Assembly (NCBI GenBank): GCA_913057245.1
Contig: CAJXNH010000017.1
Span: 1 to 64,000 of the forward strand
From: an uncultured Phaeodactylibacter sp.
GTDB taxonomy: Bacteria > Bacteroidota > Bacteroidia > Chitinophagales > Saprospiraceae
DNA length: 64,000 bases
Direction: 5' to 3'
Shown here: piece after piece, positions 35,096-43,728 of the stretch
How the letters are laid out: each line of letters starts with the position of its first letter
How positions within the stretch are numbered: the stretch's first letter is position 1
The notes under the pieces: generated by a model
The model's database searches: none
The model's input: only the letters and a program-made list of their open reading frames with translations
Told to the model about the DNA's origin: nothing
Translations under genes and position numbers: made by a program

Positions 35096-35129
35096 AATAA
35101 AAAAGTAACGCCCCTGAACGGAGCGTTAC
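35096..35129 (-). terminator. Terminator of the lipoprotein/barrel operon
   Basis: GTAACGCCCC / GGAGCGTTAC (35105-35114, 35120-35129), ten-base stem with one mismatch and five-base loop; on the minus strand it is followed by TTTTTTATTTC. It lies 37 bases beyond the stop at 35166. Confidence 0.8.
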
Positions 35130-35165
35130 CTAAGAATAATACTACTTAAACCTGTCGAAAAAAAC

Positions 35166-36962
35166 TTAGTTGATCGGAGCGTTCAGGAAATCGATATACT
35201 CCTGGCACGCCTGATCAGGTACATTGATATTGGTATAGTTAAAGAAAACAGTTTCTTCAATACCATCGTTGTCCGTATCTACGTAGTCTACGTCAATGGT
35301 TTCCATAAAGGGCATTCCAGGACCGTAGTTGTATACAGAACTTTCGATGATTACAGTGGAGTCTGCGGTTGGCACCTGAAGGTTAAACACACAGCGTTCG
35401 AGTGTCCGGTAGGAAATTCGGAAATCGTAGTACGCTCCTTTTTCAAGTGCCATCGTAGCGCCTTCTCCTTCATCCAGCCAGCCTAGTGGGTTCCAAATAA
35501 GGCTTCCGGAAGGACGGAACTGAATAGGCAAAGTCGGCTTAATAACCAGGTTGCTGAACGTAGAGCTGCAAGTGCCTGCCACATCTACAAAGAAGGTAGT
35601 GCCCAGTGCCGGAGGAGGTGCCAGCACATCATCCAGGTTGATCGTCAGCTGATCGCCACAGGGAGCGAATAAGGGAGAAGTGTACAATGGTGTGGCATCT
35701 CCTTCAAATTGATAGATTTCAAACTGCACAACTGCAGGCGCATTCTGGAAGTTTGCTGGTACGATGAGGGTGATGACTTCACCATCGTAAAAGCGGGTGT
35801 TGTCAAATGTACCTACAACATTACCATTAAGGGTATTAATAACCTCTATGTGGTAAAACGTTTGAGGACCATTCTGTGGCTGATTAACGTTCTCAATAAA
35901 GAATTGGGTTGGTGGGTTACAGAAGCGACGGCCACCAAAGAACCAGGTGGATAAGTGGGTCTGCTCAAATTCAGCGACGAGCTTACCACCGTTCTCACTA
36001 ATTACGGATGCCCGGCCTTCTTCCTGCCAGTCACCGATGCTTTCGTTGAAACTCCAGGCTTCCAGTTCGTCACCTGGCTTGATTGGAGCTCCGGTTTCAG
36101 GGTGAGGTGTACCGGAGGGTATTTCGACCTGGACTTTAACCGGCTTGTCAAACTGCTTAACTTCTCCCTCTGCCCCGTACATATCAATAGAGTAAATCGC
36201 AACCGGGGCAAAGTTAAGCTGGCCTAGGCTTTCACCGCTTTTGGCCCGTGCGTTATTGGCAAACAAGCTGGCAGGAGCTACTTTATTAGTCATTCGATTG
36301 GTGTAGTCATAGCTCACCACGTAGGCCTCAACATCACCGGAAACGGTTTTACCATTGCTATCCATCATGCGGGTGTTGGGCGCAATCTCAATGTTTACGC
36401 GCTGATTGTTATCGGCAGAAGGTGTGCGGGCGCTATGCTGTCCAATTGTACCATTGCTACCTTGCTGAATAGATAAGGTTTCCTGATTTAGCCCGTCGAG
36501 GCTGCTACCAACCGGCAACATCCGGATACTTTGCATTCTACGGTCAGCTTTATTCATCAGCCGGAAAGTGCGGAACAAAGGCATATATCCTTCTGCCTCA
36601 AACTTAAGCGTAAATTCGAGTGGGTCTTGTTCGTCGAATTCAACAATTCTGCGGACAGCCAGCGACAGGAATGCAGCGTTCTTGTCGGCGTTAGAGTAGC
36701 TTAGGGTGAGCTCACGCTCGCCCAGCACAGTGAAAATCTGGTCCTTGTCAGCACCATAAGCTGTTACGCTTATATCTTTGGGAACTTCACCGCCATCGTA
36801 GTTGAGGACCTGAATAGTCATCGGGTTGACAAGCAAGTCGGTTTGGACATTAATAAACGTGCCTTCAAGCAAATCTTCAGGCTTTGCACATGAGAAAGCA
36901 CCCCATATCATCAACGTGAGGAGGGTATACAGTCCCAAACTTTGTAGTTGTAATCTTTTCAT
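35166..36962 (-). CDS. Large hypothetical surface lipoprotein
   Basis: 598 residues. Lipoprotein signal MKRLQLQSLGLYTLLTLMIWGAF with lipobox FSC (Cys ~25). The N-terminal region is carboxypeptidase-regulatory/Ig-like ('LEFTLKFEAEGYMPLFRTFRL'). A middle segment 'VNIEIAPNTRMMDSNGKTVSGDVEAYVVSYD' with 'QFDKPVKVQVEIPSGTPHPETGAPIKPGDELEAWSFNE' resembles ZU5/auxiliary folds seen in Bacteroidota surface proteins, followed by C-terminal beta domains with paired cysteines. It lies six bases after the upstream barrel gene, so translation is probably coupled, suggesting an outer-membrane partnership. Function unknown. Confidence 0.8.
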   Translation of the reverse strand: MKRLQLQSLGLYTLLTLMIWGAFSCAKPEDLLEGTFINVQTDLLVNPMTIQVLNYDGGEVPKDISVTAYGADKDQIFTVLGERELTLSYSNADKNAAFLSLAVRRIVEFDEQDPLEFTLKFEAEGYMPLFRTFRLMNKADRRMQSIRMLPVGSSLDGLNQETLSIQQGSNGTIGQHSARTPSADNNQRVNIEIAPNTRMMDSNGKTVSGDVEAYVVSYDYTNRMTNKVAPASLFANNARAKSGESLGQLNFAPVAIYSIDMYGAEGEVKQFDKPVKVQVEIPSGTPHPETGAPIKPGDELEAWSFNESIGDWQEEGRASVISENGGKLVAEFEQTHLSTWFFGGRRFCNPPTQFFIENVNQPQNGPQTFYHIEVINTLNGNVVGTFDNTRFYDGEVITLIVPANFQNAPAVVQFEIYQFEGDATPLYTSPLFAPCGDQLTINLDDVLAPPPALGTTFFVDVAGTCSSTFSNLVIKPTLPIQFRPSGSLIWNPLGWLDEGEGATMALEKGAYYDFRISYRTLERCVFNLQVPTADSTVIIESSVYNYGPGMPFMETIDVDYVDTDNDGIEETVFFNYTNINVPDQACQEYIDFLNAPIN

Positions 36963-36968
36963 GATTAA

Positions 36969-37697
36969 TTAAGGATTATCTTTATGATCAATGGAATAGC
37001 CAAAACGTAGATTAAAGACTGGAAACCAGCGGTACCCAGACATATTATTCGTTAGGATTTCAGCGTTGTGCTCGTTATTGCGAATCAATGCCGTCCCGTT
37101 AATGAAAATCTCGGGAGCGCCTTTGTAAAAGGTGCCTATATCAAGGCTTACAGACAAGCGGCGGCTGGGGTGCACGAGGCGCCCTAACGCTACACCGAAG
37201 TAAGGGTTGAATTTAAGGTTGTAGCGCAAGCCTCCATATACATAACCCAGTTCATCTGGTTCGAAGTAGACATCATTGATTTTCAGAGGATCTCTAAGCT
37301 TGATGGAACCACTGAAATCATTCATGAGAAATAATCCGATACCCGTCACCAGTCGCAAATTCAGTTTGGGGACAATAAGGTGGTCAACCAGCAGGTTTAA
37401 AGAGGAGTTTCTCACACTAAGATTGATAGAGGCGTATTGCTCGTAACGATTGAGGTTCGTCTCCCAGTCTCTGACATTAAAGTCCATGTAGCTGAAACAG
37501 CTTCGCAGCCAGGTCTTTGGACCAATAGGGCGTATGTAGTCAATGCCAATTAGCGCAGTGGAACCCATGAAAATACCCAGTGAATGCCGACCGGTGTCCA
37601 AGGGGCGCAATGCTTCAGATTGTGCATACCCCTTCACTGCCGCTGTGAGGCACAGCAGCAATATCATTGGTTTAATGAGGGATAATGCTCTAATCAT
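36969..37697 (-). CDS. Predicted outer-membrane beta-barrel protein
   Basis: 242 residues. Signal peptide (SLIKPMILLLCLTAAVKGYAQS) with cleavage after YAQ or A. The mature part alternates strand-like segments rich in aromatic and polar residues ('HSLGIFMGSTALIGIDYIRP', 'TWLRSCFSYMDFNVRDW', 'GYVYGGLRYNLKFNPYFGVALGRLVHPSRRLSVSLDIGTFYKG') and ends 'VFNLRFGYSID', typical of eight- to ten-stranded barrels. First gene of a two-gene operon with the 598-residue lipoprotein. Confidence 0.75.
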   Translation of the reverse strand: MIRALSLIKPMILLLCLTAAVKGYAQSEALRPLDTGRHSLGIFMGSTALIGIDYIRPIGPKTWLRSCFSYMDFNVRDWETNLNRYEQYASINLSVRNSSLNLLVDHLIVPKLNLRLVTGIGLFLMNDFSGSIKLRDPLKINDVYFEPDELGYVYGGLRYNLKFNPYFGVALGRLVHPSRRLSVSLDIGTFYKGAPEIFINGTALIRNNEHNAEILTNNMSGYRWFPVFNLRFGYSIDHKDNP

Positions 37698-38322
37698 GAT
37701 GCAAATATTTCTTAAACGTTAAACACCCAATGCAGGATTTATTTTCGTTTATTACTTTAATCTTTAAATGGTAGGGTTGAAGTTGCATGATAAAACACAT
37801 AAATAACCCTAAGCCTCTTTTTAGCTCTTAAACACTCGAAAAAATGACATTCAGGTGTCCCTGCCTGTCGACTTCCTTTCTTTGATGTTGTTCCTGGCTT
37901 TACAGCCTAAAGTGTTTGTTAAAGTAGATAGTGCGAAGTACTCAAAGTAAAATCAAGAATTTCGCGGGCTTTATTGAACGCTCATCTTATTCGTATAAGC
38001 GTTTCTTTAATCGGTGGATGGGATTACCTTTTGCTTTAAGCTAAGCGATTATGTGGTATGTATTTTAGCTTCAGGGGCATCAGGCAAATTGAGCTAAAAA
38101 AATTGTATTTTTATAGGGAATATGCCTGTGCGCCTCTTAGGTTTACGTCAAAGCTACAAAAAAGGTTGCAATAACAAAAAGAGAATTGGTTTAATCAGAT
38201 AAAATTGAAAGTGGAGTTATTCGCTTTTGAGCTCAGAACAATGTTGTGCCTGAGGGCATTAGATTCTTGGGATTCTCAATTATGGGCCTTAAAATTGTGA
38301 TTACAGAAGAAAAAATGAGGTT
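37698..38322. other. 625-base AT-rich intergenic region between divergent genes
   Basis: No plausible ORF. It is clearly more AT-rich than its neighbours. Two features stand out: a minus-strand promoter-like pair (TTTG complement at 38175-38178 and TAGCTTTG complement at 38149-38156, spacer 18), which would give a leader of over 400 bases for the barrel operon or a separate RNA, and a weak hairpin AACGCT/AGCGTT near 37977-38003 followed by TCTTT. Confidence 0.45.
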
Positions 38323-39528
38323 ATGTTGTCAAAGCGGATTACCGTTTTTGGAGTACTGTTAGGAGTGGTTAGCCTGTTAATGTCTGTTGATACAATGGTC
38401 GCAGAAGGCGGGGGGATGGTGGTACGCTCAGTTGAAAGACGGGCTTCCGTTGTTCGGGAGCCATTCCAGTCTTTTTTGAGCGAATATGAAAAGGTACTGA
38501 GGCACGAGTTAGAACAGGAAGGTGTACCCGGGGCAGCTTGGGCGATTGTCAAAGACGGTGTTGTGGCAACGATGGGGACCCACGGTGTTAAGTCCTCAGA
38601 AACGAGAGACTCCGTAACAGCGGGCACACTGTTTAGAATAGCCTCTCTTTCTAAAGGAGTGACTGGTGTATTGGCCGGGCGTTTGGTGGACGCCGGGCTG
38701 ATTGACTGGTCGGCTCCATATTGCGATTATGCTCCCCGGCAGGCAGGTAATGTGGTTGAAGGGTTGGAGACGCTGGAGTTGCAACACTTTCTAACCCACA
38801 CCACCGGCCTGCCGAGGCATACGTATTCCAATTTGCTGAATATGGGGCGTTCCTATTCCAATATTTTAAGCCTTCTTCCATTGGTAAAACCGGTACACCC
38901 TCCGGGTAGTTATCACAATTATCAGAATGTACTATTCAACCTCGGTGCTGATATGCTGCGGGAATCCACTGGGCAAACCTTTGGTGCAATGACTGAGGAA
39001 TGGCTGTTTGAGCCATTAGGCATGTACAGAGCTTCTATAGGGTATGCTGCTTTTGTAGACGATATGGACAAAGCGATGCCCCATCGCCGGTTGGCTGAAG
39101 GGTACGCTCCAACTGCTGTAGAGCCCAATTTTTATGAAGTGCCAGGAGCCGCAGGGGTCAATGCAAGTATTCATGACATGGCAAAATGGCTGGTTGCGCT
39201 CAGTGGGCATCGCCCAGAGGTACTGTCAGAGCGGGTACTGTCTGAAGTGCTTTGCCCGGCTATTCCTATACCGGCCGCCCGTATTATGCACCGCAACTGG
39301 GGAGGGTTGCAAACAGGCTTTTATGCAATAGGCTGGCGGGTTTTTGAAATTGATAATCAGTGGATTATCGGGCATAGTGGTTATGTAAATGGCTTCCGTG
39401 CCGAAATTGCTTTCCTGAAGGAGGAGGACATTGGGATCGTAATGCTTACCAACGCGCCAAATCAAACCGTAGGAAACGTAGTCCCTTCCTTTTTTGAGTT
39501 GTACAAAGAACAAGTTACCGAACCGTGA
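38323..39528 (+). CDS. Exported beta-lactamase-family serine hydrolase
   Basis: 401 residues. An N-terminal hydrophobic segment (ITVFGVLLGVVSLLMSV) acts as signal or anchor. Class C/DD-peptidase fold: SxxK as SLSK in 'FRIASLSKGVTGVLAG', Tyr-x-Asn as YQN in 'GSYHNYQNVLFNLGADML', and the HSG triad variant in 'IIGHSGYVNGFRAEIAF' in place of KTG. All three motifs are present, so it is presumably an active hydrolase (esterase or DD-peptidase type) rather than a true beta-lactamase. Its stop overlaps the next start (GTGA), giving translational coupling to a MobA-like protein. Confidence 0.88.
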   Translation: MLSKRITVFGVLLGVVSLLMSVDTMVAEGGGMVVRSVERRASVVREPFQSFLSEYEKVLRHELEQEGVPGAAWAIVKDGVVATMGTHGVKSSETRDSVTAGTLFRIASLSKGVTGVLAGRLVDAGLIDWSAPYCDYAPRQAGNVVEGLETLELQHFLTHTTGLPRHTYSNLLNMGRSYSNILSLLPLVKPVHPPGSYHNYQNVLFNLGADMLRESTGQTFGAMTEEWLFEPLGMYRASIGYAAFVDDMDKAMPHRRLAEGYAPTAVEPNFYEVPGAAGVNASIHDMAKWLVALSGHRPEVLSERVLSEVLCPAIPIPAARIMHRNWGGLQTGFYAIGWRVFEIDNQWIIGHSGYVNGFRAEIAFLKEEDIGIVMLTNAPNQTVGNVVPSFFELYKEQVTEP

Positions 39529-40136
39529 AGCCATCTGAAGTAACAACAGTTTGTTTGGTACTTGCTGCCGGTGCTTCTTCTCGCATGGGGCAGGCCAAGC
39601 AGCTGCTCGAACTCAATGGGCAGCCGCTGGTAGAACGGATGGGCTGCCTGGCGCTTGAGGCTGGCTTCGATGCGGTTGTGGTCGTGACCGGGGCTCGCCG
39701 GGCTGCTATTGAGGCCGTCCTCCCTGAGTTTATGTATACCGTTCATAACCCCAATTGGGCAAAAGGGATGGGCAGTTCCGTGCATGCCGGGCTATCACTG
39801 GCCATCAGACTTTTCCCTGAGCTTCAGTATTCAGGTTTTATACTGACTGACCAGCCTTATCTCAACTCCGCGTTGCTACGAAACATGCTAAGGCAGCTAC
39901 AACAAGGTAGTGCCCCTGGTATCGCTGCTCACTACAATGGAACCTTAGGTGTGCCCGCCATTTTTAGGGCTGGCCTTTTTCCAGAGCTTTTAGCCCTCGA
40001 TGGTCACAAAGGGGCCAAATCTATCCTGCATAAGTACCAGGAGGCTTTGCAGTCCATACCATTCCCCGGAGGAGTGTTTGACCTGGACTTCCCTGAAGAT
40101 TGGGCGAGATTCATCGGGAAGGGAGATTCAGGTTAA
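39525..40136 (+). CDS. MobA-like NTP transferase (molybdenum cofactor cytidylyl/guanylyltransferase family)
   Basis: 203 residues, cytoplasmic. Nucleotide-binding signature 'LVLAAGASSRMGQAKQLL' at 10-27, then 'VVVVTGARRAAIEAVL', 'NPNWAKGMGSSVHAGL', 'FILTDQPYLNSALL' (metal-binding Asp) and C-terminal 'DLDFPEDWARF'. This is the MocA/MobA-like family that transfers CMP or GMP to molybdopterin or acts on related substrates; no molybdoenzyme genes are nearby. It starts with GTG inside the stop of the hydrolase gene (GTGA, 4-base overlap), a strong sign of coupled translation of an otherwise unrelated pair. Confidence 0.85.
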   Translation: MKPSEVTTVCLVLAAGASSRMGQAKQLLELNGQPLVERMGCLALEAGFDAVVVVTGARRAAIEAVLPEFMYTVHNPNWAKGMGSSVHAGLSLAIRLFPELQYSGFILTDQPYLNSALLRNMLRQLQQGSAPGIAAHYNGTLGVPAIFRAGLFPELLALDGHKGAKSILHKYQEALQSIPFPGGVFDLDFPEDWARFIGKGDSG

Positions 40137-40376
40137 CTTGAATGTTGATTTGGTCTGGTTTGACTTGATCATATCTATGTCCTGTGTAGTTTGGTTGTTC
40201 AAAATTATATTCTGTATAGCATTCTTTTGACTTGAGGTTTAAGAATTTTTAAAAGCGCATTTGTACTTAGTCGGCAAATGGGTGCGGTTTGTCGGGACAA
40301 CAATCACCATAAGCATAAATTTTTAAAAACTTAGGAAACTTTTAAACTACCGCTGGTTTCCTATGTTTTTTGCTTG

Positions 40377-40384
40377 TAGTTTTG
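40377..40384 (+). promoter_or_regulatory. -7 box of the efflux operon
   Basis: TAGTTTTG matches TAnnTTTG and lies 20 bases before the GTG start of the TetR gene, giving a very short leader. No exact TTTG at -33. Confidence 0.4.
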
Positions 40385-40404
40385 CCACGGGCTAGAAAAC
40401 AAGC

Positions 40405-41022
40405 GTGCAATTGAAACAAGATATTATTAAGGCTTCATTTGAGTTGTTCATGCGCTATGGCATTAAAAGCGTGACGATGGATGATATTGCCCGAGAGCTG
40501 GGCATCTCCAAAAAAACGCTATACCAGTACGTGAGCAATAAGGCGGAGTTGATAGAGCAGATTTTTCACGCACACATAAGCGAGGAAAAATGCATGACGG
40601 AGGAAATCCGTTCCACTTCTTCGGATGCACTCGAAGAAATGCTAAGGATTGGGCGGTATGTAGTAGAGAAACTGCGGTCTATGTCACCAACTACAGTTTA
40701 TGATTTACGGAAATACTATGGCAGCATCTGGAAGAAAATGGAGTCGCAGATGAAGCAGCATGTATATGGCGTAATCAGTGACAATATTGAACGGGGTATC
40801 AGGCAAGGCATTTACCGCTCAGAGCTCAATCCGGAAATCATCGCACGGCTTTATGTAGGCAAATCAGTACTTGTGGCTGATGAAGATATTTTTGAGAGTG
40901 GAGGATATGACCTGGCTACTTTGCATCAGGAGTATATCCGCTACCATATACACGGTATTGCTTCTGAAATGGGGCGGCAGCTATTGGCCAAACACCTGGC
41001 TGCAGAAGAACAAGAACAGTAA
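40405..41022 (+). CDS. TetR/AcrR-family transcriptional regulator
   Basis: 205 residues. N-terminal HTH: 'IIKASFELFMRYGIKSVTMDDIARELGISKKTLYQYVSNKAELIEQIF' is a textbook TetR DNA-binding domain, followed by an all-helical ligand domain. The start is GTG (40405); no ATG lies in frame before the conserved region. It is the first gene of a co-directional efflux operon (24 bases to the TolC gene), so it most likely autoregulates and represses the pump, with induction by a pump substrate. Confidence 0.92.
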   Translation: MQLKQDIIKASFELFMRYGIKSVTMDDIARELGISKKTLYQYVSNKAELIEQIFHAHISEEKCMTEEIRSTSSDALEEMLRIGRYVVEKLRSMSPTTVYDLRKYYGSIWKKMESQMKQHVYGVISDNIERGIRQGIYRSELNPEIIARLYVGKSVLVADEDIFESGGYDLATLHQEYIRYHIHGIASEMGRQLLAKHLAAEEQEQ

Positions 41023-41046
41023 ACATCCAAAACCATAGCATAAAGA

Positions 41047-42459
41047 ATGAAAAAAAGGATGCACTCGACCTTTATGATGCTGCTGCTAACACTGCCATTA
41101 CTCGCACAGCAGCAAGCCGTACAAATGTCATTAGATGATGCTATTGACTATGCGCTGGAGAATAGCCTTACCATTAAGGATGCCCAGATCGCGATCGCGG
41201 ACGCAGAGGAGCAAATTGTAGAACGGCGCTCTACTGGGTTGCCCCAGGTCAACGGCTCGCTCAATTTCCAGCATTACCTTGCGGTGCCCCGGCAGCCGCT
41301 TCCTGAGGGCTTTGATATTTTTGGGCTCTTTGGGCAGGTACTTGCTGTAGACTTGTACGATCAGCTTTCCGAGCAAACGCAGATGGCGGTTGATGATTCG
41401 TTTTCCGGTAACGGTGGCGGAGGTGGCGAAGAGGGGATTGCCTTCTTTCTGCGCAATAACTTTACTGCAGGTATTGATGTCAATGCTATGATTTTTGACG
41501 GCTCCTTTTTCGTGGCTTTGAAAGCCGCGCGTGCTTACCGGCAGTATACCCTTCGTGATTTTGCCACGACACAGCGCGAAGTGGAGAACTCGGTCATTGA
41601 GGCTTACCTGCCTGTGCTACTGGTCCAGGAAAATATCGAATTGCTGGACAAGAATATCAAAAACCTGGAGCAACTCCTGTTTGAAACCCGGGAGCTTTAC
41701 AAAGCCGGGTTTGCTGAGCAACTGGATATTGACCGGCAGGAATTGTCTTTGTCCAACCTGCGCATTGAACGGGAAAATCTGGTCCGGCAGAAAGAAGTCG
41801 CCCTTACAAACCTGAAGTTTACCATCGGCTTTCCGATTGATCAGCCATTAGTCGTTTCAGACGATCTGGACGCCATGGCCGTTGAAGCAGAAGCCCTGCT
41901 TAGCGAAAAAGCCAGCCCCGGCTCCAGGCCGGAAGTAGCCCTGATTGACCAGGCTATCCGTATGAATGAACTGAACATCAAGCTCAATAAGGCAGGGTAC
42001 TTGCCTAGCCTGAACGCTTTTGGTGCTGTGCAGCAGCAATACCAGGGCAATGATTTTGAAACCGGCTTCTGGGCACCCGCCGCCTATGTAGGGCTAAACA
42101 TGAGCGTGCCCATTTTTGACGGGCTCAATAAGAAAGCGAAGATTCAGCGCGCCCGCCTCGACCTGGAAAAGGCAAAGATTCAACGGCAGGATTTGGTCCG
42201 GGGCATTAGCCTTGAAGTGGCCAATGCTCAGACCAATTTCCGCAACGCATCAAGCCGGCTTAGCAGCCAGGAAAAAAACCTCGACCTGGCAGAGCGGATC
42301 TACGAAACGGCTCAGGTGAAATACCGCGAAGGCGTAGGCTCCAGTCTGGAAGTGACACAGGCTGAACAGAGCCTTTATACCACGCAAAGCAATTACATGC
42401 AGGCACTTTATGACGTGCTGCAGTCCAAAGCGCGTCTGGAGATGGCGCTCGGCAAGTAA
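41047..42459 (+). CDS. TolC-family outer-membrane efflux protein
   Basis: 470 residues. Signal peptide (KKRMHSTFMMLLLTLPLLAQ). Two OEP repeats of long helices: 'MSLDDAIDYALENSLTIKDAQIAIADAEEQIVERRSTGLPQVNG' starts the first and 'ALIDQAIRMNELNIKLNKAGYLPSLNAFG' the second, ending 'VGSSLEVTQAEQSLYTTQSNYMQALYDVLQSKARLEMAL'. It forms the trimeric outer-membrane exit duct for the pump encoded just downstream. A Gly-rich loop (GNGGGGGEE) sits in the first half. Confidence 0.93.
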   Translation: MKKRMHSTFMMLLLTLPLLAQQQAVQMSLDDAIDYALENSLTIKDAQIAIADAEEQIVERRSTGLPQVNGSLNFQHYLAVPRQPLPEGFDIFGLFGQVLAVDLYDQLSEQTQMAVDDSFSGNGGGGGEEGIAFFLRNNFTAGIDVNAMIFDGSFFVALKAARAYRQYTLRDFATTQREVENSVIEAYLPVLLVQENIELLDKNIKNLEQLLFETRELYKAGFAEQLDIDRQELSLSNLRIERENLVRQKEVALTNLKFTIGFPIDQPLVVSDDLDAMAVEAEALLSEKASPGSRPEVALIDQAIRMNELNIKLNKAGYLPSLNAFGAVQQQYQGNDFETGFWAPAAYVGLNMSVPIFDGLNKKAKIQRARLDLEKAKIQRQDLVRGISLEVANAQTNFRNASSRLSSQEKNLDLAERIYETAQVKYREGVGSSLEVTQAEQSLYTTQSNYMQALYDVLQSKARLEMALGK

Positions 42460-42489
42460 ATTTTATCAAAAAAACACCAACATCACATC

Positions 42490-43656
42490 ATGAAATACAT
42501 CATCCCGATTGTCGCACTTTTGATGGCCCTGCTCGCAGGTTGTCAGCCTGCTGCTAATGAGGAAGGGCAACTGCCGGAATCGCTGGAAGAGAAGCGCACT
42601 CTGCTCAAGGAAAAGCGCAGTGAACTCAGCAAGCTTACCCAGGAAGTGGAAGCACTTGAAAAAGCTATTGCGGCTCAGGATCCCACCATGGTGGCTCAGA
42701 ACAGAAAACTGGTCACCACCGCTCCTGTGGAACGCACCAATTTTGAGCACTTTGTGGAAATCCAGGCTTCAGTTGCTGCCGATGACTATATCAATGTCAC
42801 AAGTGAAGTCGCCGGCCGCATTCTCAGCTTGACCGTGGAAGAAGGAGATAATGTCCGCAAGGGGCAGTTAATTGCTGAGTTGGACCTGGAACAGCTGGAT
42901 AAGCAAATGGCGGAGCTGGAAAAGTCACTGGAACTGGCCACTACGGTCTTTGAACGCCAAAAGCGCTTGTGGGACCAGAATATTGGTTCTGAGATACAGT
43001 ACCTGGAAGCCAAAAACAGCAAGGAGCGTTTGGAGAAAAGCATGGAGACACTGGAATTCCAGATGACCAAGTCTAAGGTCTATGCTCCGGTGAGTGGGGT
43101 CGTGGAAGAGGTTTATCTTAAGAGCGGCGAGTTGGCATCTCCGGGCATGCCCATTGTACAGTTGCTGAACCCCAACCGGCTTAAGGCGGTTGCCGATGTG
43201 CCTGAGTCTTACCTTCGTGCGGTCAAAAGGGGGGAACAGGTTAAAGTGGCTTTCCCTGCGTTGGACGAGGAGCAGATGGCTACCGTCACTTTGATAGGAC
43301 GGACTATCGATCCATCTAACCGGACCTTTGATGTGGAAGCGCGGATTTCGGCATCCAGCCCTCTGATTAAGCCGAATTTGCTGGCAACCGTGTTCATCAA
43401 GGACAAAGAAGCCGAAGATGTCGTAACCATCCCGCTGGAAATGGTTCAGCAGGAAGTTGGCGGAAAGGACTACGTCTACATCCTGGAAGATGGAAAGTCG
43501 GGGGCCTATGCCCGCAAGGTATATGTGAAAACCGGCGATGCCTACGATGGGCAGATTGTCATTACTTCCGGACTGGAAGGCGGAGAAACCTTAATTATGG
43601 AAGGGGCACGCGGCCTGGCTAATAATGAGCCCGTTGAAGTAAAGCAGGAAGGTTAA
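42490..43656 (+). CDS. RND efflux periplasmic adaptor (membrane fusion protein), lipoprotein
   Basis: 388 residues. Lipobox ALLAGC (Cys ~18) anchors it to the inner membrane. A coiled-coil precedes the usual fold ('EEKRTLLKEKRSELSKLTQEVEALEKAIA', residues 33-60), then the lipoyl half 'VTSEVAGRILSLTVEEGDNVRKGQLIAELD', an alpha-hairpin, and the returning lipoyl half 'SKVYAPVSGVVEEVYLKSGELASPGMPI'. A beta-barrel and membrane-proximal domain follow. The extra N-terminal coiled coil is somewhat unusual for the family. It bridges the RND pump and the TolC-like duct. Confidence 0.93.
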   Translation: MKYIIPIVALLMALLAGCQPAANEEGQLPESLEEKRTLLKEKRSELSKLTQEVEALEKAIAAQDPTMVAQNRKLVTTAPVERTNFEHFVEIQASVAADDYINVTSEVAGRILSLTVEEGDNVRKGQLIAELDLEQLDKQMAELEKSLELATTVFERQKRLWDQNIGSEIQYLEAKNSKERLEKSMETLEFQMTKSKVYAPVSGVVEEVYLKSGELASPGMPIVQLLNPNRLKAVADVPESYLRAVKRGEQVKVAFPALDEEQMATVTLIGRTIDPSNRTFDVEARISASSPLIKPNLLATVFIKDKEAEDVVTIPLEMVQQEVGGKDYVYILEDGKSGAYARKVYVKTGDAYDGQIVITSGLEGGETLIMEGARGLANNEPVEVKQEG

Positions 43657-43728
43657 GCACTCACTAAAAGCAGTACTTCAGTTGGCCGGCCGGCCTGCAT
43701 TGCTGGATGCTGTTACAAAACCACGCAC

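Noticed and set aside
38323-39528. Calling this gene an antibiotic-resistance beta-lactamase
   Set aside because: It has the fold and SxxK/YxN but HSG in place of KTG, and environmental homologues are mostly esterases or peptidases; resistance is not supported.
43683-43696. GGCCGGCCGGCC palindrome between adaptor and RND genes
   Set aside because: A short GC-only self-complementary run; no T-tract and too close to the start to be a terminator within an operon. No special function supported.
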